A stretch of 64,000 bases of DNA from NCBI GenBank assembly GCA_014058105.1, contig JACGCM010002394.1, positions 496,001 to 560,000 on the forward strand. The letters run 5' to 3'. The position numbers and the translations under genes were made by a program. Below are positions 55,389-64,000 of this stretch, piece after piece; the first letter of the stretch is position 1, and each line of letters starts with the position of its first letter. The notes beneath the pieces were generated by a model. It made no database searches, was not told the origin of the DNA, and worked only from the letters and a program-made list of their open reading frames with translations. This DNA comes from Kingdonia uniflora (taxonomy: Eukaryota; Streptophyta; Magnoliopsida; Ranunculales; Circaeasteraceae).

Positions 55389-56691
55389 ACTATTGCTCCC
55401 CTCGGTGCAAGTATTTTTCTTCAGAATTGCTCATAGGCTTTTAGCCTCCAAGGAGAAGCAAGATTGATATATAGGGGTAGGCATGCATAGAGAAGATCTC
55501 AAGCAAGCGAATTCTTTCTATCAAGTGTTTTCATTGGTGACGATCCAATGTTCCCACATCTCTCTATGCTTCAAGTGACCCGTCTCCAGTTAAATTTTGG
55601 TATATGTTTCCTATAATACAGTAAACCTTGACAATGCATATGCAACCCATATTACGGAAAGCCTTGACGTTTCTGGGACTGCGACTGGAGAGTAAAGAAA
55701 GAATTCCAACGCTGGTGCTGGTGCTGGTGCTGGAAGCTGGATCTTGTAAGCAACTTCGTTTGAATACAAATTGAACTCCGTATTGGCCAAATCAACAAAT
55801 ACCGAATCCAAGAAAGATACAACGACGTCCCCTCGAAGGCAGTAGTGTTGTCCATCAATTATTAATTTGGTCCCAGTATACAAAAGGTTCCAGTATATAC
55901 GATCACCATGTGGATATGTCTACCAGAAGGACGGCATATATTGGCGACGTGTATGAGTACGAGATGGTGAGCCTAGTCACGATCTACTAGGTCTTGCCTG
56001 GTTGACCTACCTATATGCATGTTAACGTCTCAACAGCTGTTTTTAACAAATTGGGATTAGCTGTTTTTAACATCGATATTATATTTTTCCTTTCATACTT
56101 TTTTGGAGTGTATCTTTGATCAAGTATACACGATTTTTAAAATGAGTTTAAGAAAGGAAAAAAAAGGCTTACAGCTGCACACAAAATAAAATAAAAAGAG
56201 GCTACAGCTTTACATGTCCACTAATTAATAATCAGTCACTAAGGGCCCTTGTTTAGATACGATCATTTAGCCATCTAATAATCTACAGAATTGTGTTGCC
56301 AACCAATGCGCCTTTTTTAGGAGGCCTAATATTTTAGTGCAGCTCTAATTAAAATACGTCAAGGTGCTTAATTAATAAATATTTTTGTCGACTAATGAAT
56401 AAAATGAAAAAGGTTGTATCTTATTGTATTCAAGTTGGTATGGATTAGAAAATCCTTGGCATCATGGCTTCCTATACCTATTACTAATAAATAAAGAAAA
56501 TTAAAAACGAAAGAGAAAAAAGAGTGAGTATGGCACGCGATGCTTACATATGAACAATAACGACATCCTAATACATTCAATTACATCTCAATCTAAAAAA
56601 CTGCAATGAGGCACGCGTAGTAAGCTTAAATGTAATTATTTGCCAAAATGTTTAGTATTATGTAAGGTTTCCTTGTATGCATTGTAATAGT
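55389..56691 (-). pseudogene. Host-like segment, copy 2
   Basis: Minus-strand open frame 55611-55883: YTGTKLIIDGQHYCLRGDVVV, then FLDSVFVDLANTEFNLYSNEVAYKIQ, then PAPAPAPALEFF (from a GGTGCT repeat at 55716-55738), with VIWVAYALSRF near the end. DNA similarity to 32270-32340 and, upstream, between 56165-56330 and 33380-33560 shows a segmental duplication. No family is recognised; a host gene remnant is the simplest reading. Confidence 0.4.
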
Positions 56692-56801
56692 TGTTGAGAG
56701 ATAATCAATCTAGAACAATATAACAATACTATATTATATGAACAAAAAAATAGAGAAGAAAAATTTCTTATTGATTCATCATCGTCTACTGTATATAATA
56801 C

Positions 56802-56834
<33 letters not shown>

Positions 56835-56972
56835 TAACCCTACAACATAAGTTACCTAATCTGCTCACACTCTCCCCATAATGTTATCGGGCTTATGGGC
56901 TTGTTAAGAGTCTGTATAGGACACCCCAACCCTGTTGGGTTCCTAGCTTGAGCTTAAAACCTCTGCCTAACA
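56692..56972 (-). repeat. 3' LTR of Copia D
   Basis: TGTTGAGAG...CCTAACA. Contains an (AT)n run at about 56806-56832 and a CTACAACATAAGTTACCTAATC block shared with the other LTR (shown in part). Confidence 0.88.
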
Positions 56973-57150
56973 AAACTCCATTGGGCAAAAAGTTGTGCAG
57001 GGAAAGAGTATAATGCTATGCCCTGTATGGGTTGTAGACGTGTATACGTTGCCTCATTAAAATCTCCAGCCAGTAAAACCTCCTAGGATAAAAACTGTGC
57101 TATCAAGAAAAAGAGTATAACACGCACGTGTCCACGTCAGGCTGAGACTA

Positions 57151-57226
57151 CTCTCCCTGACATCGATCTCCCTGACATTGATCTCCCTGAGATCGATCTC
57201 CCTGAGATCTATCTCCCTGAGATATT
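57151..57226 (-). repeat. 15-bp minisatellite near the 3' end of Copia D
   Basis: GATCTCCCTGAGATC-type unit, five copies. On the element's sense strand it reads as repeated TCAGGGAGAT, a purine-rich phrase like the polypurine context of Copia elements. Confidence 0.9.
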
Positions 57227-57239
57227 AATAAGTAAATCT

Positions 57240-59000
57240 TCTGCATGTTGATTATGTGTACTAGTTGCTTGAACGTAAGTGGTGCAAGAGTCTTCGTGCT
57301 TGGATTTGCAAAGATGTCTTCTGAAATATCTTTGACAACGCCAATCTCATTCGCCTTTTATAATTCATAAGGATAGAATGGCTTCTGTGAAATGTGCTTC
57401 GTTCTGTCATCATTGATAAATCGCTATTGACTTGAATGATGAAAGCTGAATTGTCTCCATACATAGTCGATGATTTATCTTGGATAGAATACGCCACAAC
57501 TTCGGTTGATGAGATGTGTCTTAGAGCGAAGCCATCATTCTCTGCCAGCTTCATGAAGTACAAGAATCTTCGTGGTTCGAGGTGTAGCTACCGCCGTCTA
57601 CTTCATCGATCTCCAAGAATCTTTATGTATCCCCATACATAAACACATAATCCATTTGATAATGGCCTCTATATGGGTCTGAGAAGTATTTTGTATCGGT
57701 GTACTCCATACTTTTATGTTTACCATTTTGAGTAGAACATACCCTAGTCTTTCATACCGATCAGATACCTCAAAATGTGCCTGATCTCAATCCAGTACCT
57801 TTGGGTAGGAATAGAACTATGACAAACTAAACAGTTCACTGCGAATGAGTTATTGGGTCTAGTATACCCAACTAACTATAGCAAAGTACTTCCTAGCTAT
57901 GGATTCACAACCCTAGGAGTTTCTCCCCCCATTAGAATGGTGAAAGATGTCATTGTCCATACCCAAGTGATGGACGTGCAATAAATGACTTAGCACCGTA
58001 TGCTACATCCATGTCGAAGTGTTAGATAACTCTTATGATAAATATTGTTTGGTGTATGAGTGCCACTATCAAGATGTTCGATCTGCAAATCGAGACACTT
58101 TTAATTTTCCAAGGACTTGTATATCCTTCCCAAGGTATTCGGCGGCTCTCACGATCTCCCCTGGAGGTCTAATGATATTCAAATCATTTAGTACACTGTT
58201 ACGATGAGTAAAGCTAATATATGTGTTCTAAATAAGAGCGCATGGACAGATAAGGATATTTGCAAAGTCCCCAACCTTCAAATACTCAGTCAACTTACTA
58301 TGTCTCATTGGCCCCAATTGCTTCAAGTCAAAAATAACTTTTCCAATTTTTTTACGTACGCACCTCGTATGTCAGGCTTACTTGCTTCCATAAGCTCATA
58401 CCTTCCCAGGTAGCTTCACGTATATATTCGTATCTAGTTTCCCATATAGATACGCAGTATTTGTATCAGACACATGTCTAGCTTGTCCACGACAATTTGA
58501 CAGACTGATCAGTACTGAAACGTTATAGCGTCTATAACAGGGTAATTGGTCATATTACAATCAATGCCAGATCTCTTAAAGATTTCCTGGGCAACTAGTC
58601 TTGCCTTGACCAAATTATTTCTCTGAGTTAATCGTGTTTTTGTACCTTTCCCATTTATAACTGACAGGCTCAATTGTATCACTTCGCATTATGGCAAACT
58701 GAGCTCCACTTGGATTCCAGATGCCCACTTTGGCTCTGAATCTTCATCCTTGATGGCGAGCACAGTAGCAAATATGAATACATTGTCGATAAATCTCTAT
58801 TGAGCGATCCTACATTATGCTTATTACAGACTTTTAATATCGAGATATCATTATTATCATAAGCGTATGTGTCACGCCGGGCTAGTCTCGTAATGCATCA
58901 ACTGGTCGCATAACTACTATTGCCTTGTCAATGGGTGGTTCCATCCTCGATGAACCGACTACACCATTAGTCATATTTGTCCCATATTATGCAGCTCCCC
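57240..59000 (-). pseudogene. Copia D RT and RNase H remnants
   Basis: RNase H end at 57261-57563: VVAYSIQDKSSTMYGDNSAFIIQVNSDL (in parts), including the MYGDNSA box typical of Copia RNase H. RT between about 57700 and 59000 is unreadable in any single frame; only short matches can be seen. Not functional. Confidence 0.6.
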
Positions 59001-59244
59001 GACTCATAATACTTTCTTCTAACGGTGCTTCACTTTAAGCACGAGCCTCAGATTCGCTTGTTGTACTAATTCCCTTGGAACGTTCTGCTGCGGGACTAGT
59101 TCCCCTAGAACGTTATGTTGTGTAGGTGTATTACTTGCAGATACATACACTTACGATACTTCAATAGTATCTATGAATGCGTCTATCAATTCATTTACGA
59201 CCTATTAGAGGTTTCTAATCCGTTTAACCTTATTCTTACCTAAC

Positions 59245-60566
59245 TTATGTATATGGATCTAGATGAGACAACAATAGTATTTTCCAAGACCTCTTGGAAA
59301 TATCCTCAGCATTGACTGTCATATCTCCCCCCAATGCTGGGAATATCGTATGATCAAAGTGACAATTATCTGCCCTGCAGTATATACATCGCCAGTGGGT
59401 CCAAATATCCAGTGATAAATATGAATCATAACCCATATAATACCAAGCTGACATTGAGAGTCTCATCTTCATACATTGTGGTATGATTGACACCTCTATG
59501 AAACATCCAAATGTTTATCGATGGGTGACACTGGGCTCCAACCCAGTTACTAGTCGCTTTTGGGAAAAAATAATTTTATGATTTACAAATGGACGAACCC
59601 TAATCAGTGTTGTGGGAGCAAGAATGTATATCCCACATACTAGCCAGAAGCTGTGATTGTAATAACAGTGGCCTAGCGATTATCCTAAATCACTTAATTA
59701 GGTTCTCTGCCAACCCCGAGTTAGGTATGGTATGGGGTACTCACAATGCTCAATCATCTATCCCATTTAGCAGTAAAATAATCATCAAAAGCCTCTGAGT
59801 CCAACTCCCAAACCCCCGTCAAGTCGCATCGATCAGCTTTGTTAGGTTAATCTGGGAACTAAGCTTGTGATCGAATGATCTAAGTGAGAAGTCGTGTTAT
59901 CATTGCATTTTAAGATTTTATGAGTAGGCAAATGTAAGACCATCTCCTAGATACGTCTTTTATGATCATAAATAATCAAGTGGGCCACTATGTGGATGGA
60001 AAGGTCCACATGTGTCTCCATAGATACGTTTGGAGCAAAGGCTGGAGATCCCACTCTACCTTGGTCATACTAGGATAAAATTATAGATTTTCCTTTAAAG
60101 CAATCGTTATACGTACACTCTCTAGATCTTATCTCCTTTTAAGGAAAGTTGAGATGTAATCCCAACAATCCTCCTTACTATCCAAGCCCTGAGGAATGTA
60201 TTGGAAAATATTCTAATAGTATATTATAACCTTTAGACATGGAGTAAATGCACAAAACCTTGTCTGTCATGTTCTCTGATAGCCATTACGTGATAAGTAT
60301 TATCATGTATCTCCCTAAACTCAGTAAAAATCTAGCTGGATTTACTAGTTTATAAAATGGACTAGATACCCCGTATCGTACCATTAGAGAGTAATAACAT
60401 GACGTACTAAGTGCGTTCTATCATGTTGATCATGCCAATGATATTTGTGCCATCCCTGATGTACAAGGTTAACCAAAATATATGCATATCTCAAAAGGAT
60501 CGAGTGCGTGGTACAAATGTCTCTTAGACATGTGTCGTCACTCATCCGATTATCGATCATGCTCAA
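59245..60566 (-). pseudogene. Copia D protease and integrase remnants
   Basis: 59245-59493 shows YMGYDSYLSLDIW and NCHFDHTIFPALGGD, the integrase C-terminal segment (usually YVGYESPSIIRYLEP, DCHFNExxFPxLG). 60384-60566 begins MSDDTCLRDICTTHSIL, corresponding to the DxCLxDSxTTHTIL protease motif, with Ser of DSxTTH changed to Ile-Cys. The integrase core between is frameshifted throughout. Confidence 0.7.
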
Positions 60567-63224
60567 TGAGTAGATAGATCCATATGCGGGTTGTATATAG
60601 TAGATCGACTATCATACATGGAATTTAACTACTTCCTAAGTAATAAATTCATAAAATAAAATCAAAGATCAATCTCACATAGATGGGATACCAAACCAGT
60701 GCATGTCACGAGCATTCTATTAAACTTAACACTGAATAGTTTCCAACTCAGTCAATAATAGAACTAGTAAAGCAAAAATACTACTACAATAAGTAAAGTT
60801 ACTACTTGGCAATGCTCTTTAGGTTACATCATTCATTTATTAAGAATTTACTACTATTTAGAACTTGATGCAATACTGCATTGGTATTATGGGAGGAATC
60901 TAAAACTATTGACTCTGCCATAGAGTGGTTTGCGCTAGCTGCGATCGTGTGATAAGTCTGGGGCTGATCTTTTTGGATCGTCTGGGGTGTCTTGCAATTT
61001 TGTACCTGACTATCTCATATCCATTTTAAAATTCTTCCTATTCTATTTTGGTCTATTGGTAAACTTCTTGTTCCCCTTGCCTCAGGTTACTGATGGCTAG
61101 AATTAAATCCTGCCGTTGCTACCACCTCTTGTTAATCCACAGTTGTAACCCTGTCTGCAACTTCTCCTGCTACTCGACCAAATATTGTGTGACCTTGCTA
61201 CATGCTTACTTTTAGTATGCATAAACTTGAGGTTTATAACCAGTAGCTCATTGTTTTGCTCATAAATGAGGAAAATGTGAATTAGATCTGCGTGCACAGT
61301 AATCTATTAAATTTTGCCTCGAAAGTGCAATATTTAAAATATAGAAATTATAATAGAATATTCCTAATATTTCTATTTACCTCAACTATTTCTCATGTGA
61401 GATAGTGGAGTTGTACTGCCGAATAAAATTTCTACCGTAGTCGTATAATACTATCATAGTATAAGTTAATCTATTATCAGGCCTTCCTGAATATGGTGGC
61501 GAGGGTGCCAAACAAAGCTCCTACTTTGTTATTTAGAGATCATTGTTCTCAACAATTGTCTTTTCTAGATTTTGCAATAGTAGATGGATTTTAGTATCCT
61601 TACAGGTCAAGTTTATTGGTACCTGAAATAGAAATTGCAGTATGGGAAGTACTAAATGTTCTGAGTGTTGTTACCAACATCTATTATGCATGTAGATTAA
61701 TACCAGTAGTAGTACTTGATAAACATTCCTTGCATAGAGGCAATTCATAGTATTTAAGTCAATGATTCCTAATCATTACTTGTAAGTGAACCTTGTTCAT
61801 ATACTATTACTTATGAAATCTAATTTAAGTATATGATTTCCAATTATTACTTATGGCTCATAGTATATAGCGCAATGAAGCACTTGATTCGTAATCATTA
61901 CTTATAAGTGAACCCTGTTCATGGCTTTATACTCATGAAATTTTATTAAGCGTCAAATCCCAATATTACCCTGTAAAATGGTGATCTTAAATTTAAAGTG
62001 TATTTTAATAGAGTCTTAGCTAAGACAGATATTTAAAGCTGACAAGTGGTATATTCTAAGCCCTCTAGTTCTATAAAGGTAGGTATATTATAGCCAAATG
62101 ACTCTATTTGATACGAATACGAGGGGTATTAGATGTTTAGCTGACAAATGATCCTACCCCGAAGTCTACTGGGTTCACAAGATAGGTTATTATTAATGCC
62201 TATATACCTCTAAATATTATTATGTAATATCTAATTGCACCTAGATACAAAAAATTAGTTCCTTAGACACCAGGTTTTTAGAAATAAGACTAAGTCAATT
62301 CCCAATTGAGCTATACTTATTTGTCCGTGACAATTAACTATGATTTAGATATGACTCACAGTCGTATGCTAAATTAGTTTTGGTTTCGTATTATTTTTGA
62401 TCCCTGATCATTATAATTAGTATCTTAGGGGCATACCAGTAATATTTTATTAGCTCTCATAAGATACTTAAATAGGTATTATACCATTTACTTAAATCAT
62501 ATATAAGTGAGCCAATGTTCCTATATGAGACATTATAACCATTTTAGTGTCTGGACCGATTCTGGACCGGTCTGAAATGGTCAGGGTCAAGGCCTGGACC
62601 GGGTTGACTTGGTCTGAATCGGTCTAACCCAGTCTGCTACGTACCACGCACGCACAAGTCACACGTACCGCACACACGGGTTGTACACATGCCACACACA
62701 CGGGCTGCACACGTTCCTCATACACGTGCTATACACACGGGGTGCACACGTACCTCGCACACATACCACGAACGTGTCTGCCACATCACTACTCCAGTGA
62801 CCGCTCTTGTGGCCATCCGACGAATATTCTGGCCAGTATTTCAGTGAACTTCTGATGTCCAGCCAGCAATTAGGACATCTCCCAGGAATGTGCCATATAC
62901 CGCTGGAAAGCTCTCAAAGTAGGCTATCCAACCAAAGTGGTCTCGCCTCTATTCGATGTCCACAGAGAAAGATACACAAGTTTGAATATAGCCCTTTATC
63001 ATGGGTAAAAATCACAAAAAACCCTAATTTTTAATCTGAAAAAATAGGGAAATATGTTTTTGAACCGTGGTAATCTATCATATAGTATAGATCTGAAAGA
63101 GATCAAATATGTATTCAAAAAATTGTAAAATACATCTTCTCTTGATCGCTTGGTTTCCCTAAAAACTCTTGTTAGAAGGTAATTTTCTACTCTCCTTGTT
63201 TTTAGAGCTTGCGTACTGATAACG
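60567..63224 (-). pseudogene. Copia D gag region and leader
   Basis: Only an Arg/Ser/Gly-rich segment near 61103-61200 (SRRSCRQGYNCG, TRGGSNGR) is reminiscent of the linker around the gag zinc knuckle. Capsid cannot be recognised. 62570-62790 carries short tandem repeats. The leader to 63224 ends at the primer-binding site. Confidence 0.45.
62545..62790. repeat. GC-rich short tandem repeats
   Basis: First a CTGGACCGGTCTGAA-type run (62553-62635), then CACACGGGTTGTACACATGC-type units of about 25-30 bases, four or five diverged copies (62640-62790), rich in CACG/CGTG. Much more GC-rich than its surroundings. Confidence 0.75.
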
Positions 63225-63346
63225 TGTTAAAAGATAATCAATCTAGAGTAATATAGCAGTACTATATTGTATGAACAAATGGAGATAGAGAAGATAGATT
63301 TCTTATTGATTCATCATCGTCCACTGTACATAATATAAATATAAAT

Positions 63347-63414
<68 letters not shown>

Positions 63415-63554
63415 AGGTTACCCTACAACATAAGTTACCTAATCTACCCAAACTCTCCCCATAACCCTATCGGGCCTATGGGCTTGTTAAGAGTCAGTAT
63501 AGAACACCCCAACCCGGTTGGGTTCCTGGCTTGGGATGAACCAAACTCCTAACA
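63225..63554 (-). repeat. 5' LTR of Copia D
   Basis: TGTTAAAAG...CCTAACA, matching 56692-56972. Its (AT)n run (63340-63412) is much longer than in the 3' LTR. Confidence 0.88.
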
Positions 63555-64000
63555 ATAGCCTAATTTTGAAATTCAAATTTAGCCTTTACACCAGATATGT
63601 TTAGAACGCTCAAGAATAGTAAGTGATAGCTAACAAGATAATTTAACATGGAAATTTTTTTAATAGGTTAAAAACCACGACCTCTCTTAAGGATTTGAGA
63701 AAGAGAGAGTGATATTATTGAGATTGCTAGCTTATTACAACTAGTATTTTGAGTATATACGATATTAGAGTAATGATTCCTCTATCCTTCATCAGGAATT
63801 CTCTGGTTCTATTTATAGGTCTTCTAATATGAACGTTTGACGACCATTAAGATTCTTAATGATGGACGTTACAAAAAATATGTCAGATATTTTTTAACCA
63901 GATTGTGTAACATTTTGATCTTTGTTGCTTTGTAATGGCTTCGTGGGTGATTGTACATTTGGTTAACTCAAGTTGTTGATGTAGAGGTTAAAAGTGATGA
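63555..64000. repeat. Flank with a diverged gypsy LTR fragment
   Basis: 63640-63800 (AACATGGAAA, then AATAGGTTAAAAACCACGACCTC and CTTATTACAA) aligns with 4800-4915 inside the LTR of the first gypsy element, in the same orientation, but with many differences. The limits and the rest of that element are beyond the window. Confidence 0.5.

Larger units (their letters stand above)
56692..63554 (-). mobile_element. Degenerate Ty1/copia element D
   Basis: LTRs at 56692-56972 (3') and 63225-63554 (5'), flanked by ATAGT (56687-56691) and ATAGC (63555-63559). On the minus strand the 5' LTR is followed by ACACGTTATCAGTACGC, a primer-binding context common in plant Copia elements. Recognisable fragments of gag, protease, integrase and RNase H occur in order on the minus strand, all heavily mutated. 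Confidence 0.88.

Noticed and set aside
55716..55738. PAPAPAPA linker as evidence for a defined protein family
   Set aside because: It derives from a GGTGCT microsatellite and carries no family information.

Overview
This is nuclear DNA of a flowering plant, most likely a eudicot; the sequence gives no basis for naming a species. It is AT-rich and almost entirely transposable elements, mostly old and broken, nested in one another. No intact host gene is visible. The plant assignment rests on Ty1/copia and Ty3/gypsy families with plant-type primer-binding sites, a Mutator-like element that also carries a ULP1-like protease gene, a Helitron terminus, a tRNA-derived SINE, and hAT and Harbinger MITEs.

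Layout. 1-2096: 3' part and LTR of a plus-strand Tat-like Ty3/gypsy element with an antisense small ORF. About 2097-5328: truncated minus-strand Ty3/gypsy (gag, protease, start of RT, 5' LTR), itself sitting in a chromovirus remnant (5329-6090). 6091 to about 22250: a very large Mutator-like region with a mudrA-type transposase pseudogene (plus), a duplicated coiled-coil ORF (minus), a small ORF with an RGG tail (plus) and a multi-exon DUF1985/ULP1-like pseudogene (minus), embedded in degenerate TCATTTGT-type repeats whose orientation flips near the middle. 22361-25072: a duplication, a SINE, a Helitron 3' end and a low-complexity leader-like stretch. 25073-30196: Copia element A (plus). 30197-32110: 3' end and LTR of another Tat-like element with two antisense small ORFs. 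32111-39191: remnants of host-like sequence broken by a solo LTR, a hAT MITE, a deleted Copia (B) and a Harbinger MITE. 39192-55388: Copia element C (minus), about 5 kb once nested insertions are removed, split by a chromovirus (42160-46792) and by an Athila-like non-autonomous LTR element (47268-53761). 55389-56691: a diverged second copy of the host-like segment at 32-33.6 kb. 56692-63554: Copia element D (minus). 63555-64000: flank with a diverged LTR fragment.

The pieces form a layered insertion history rather than a pathway. Target-site duplications place several layers: CTGTG for the chromovirus inside Copia C, TGTTT for a solo LTR, an 8-bp near-duplication for the hAT MITE, TTA for the Harbinger MITE, and near-duplications for Copia C and D. 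The most unusual observations are (i) a shared promoter module (TTCGAA-rich array, similar TATA segment, CTTAGGTTATTTT-like downstream block) in LTRs of two Copia families and one chromovirus, (ii) the arm-polarised repeat language of the giant Mutator region, and (iii) a small-ORF family occurring antisense in Tat-like elements and also inside the Mutator region.
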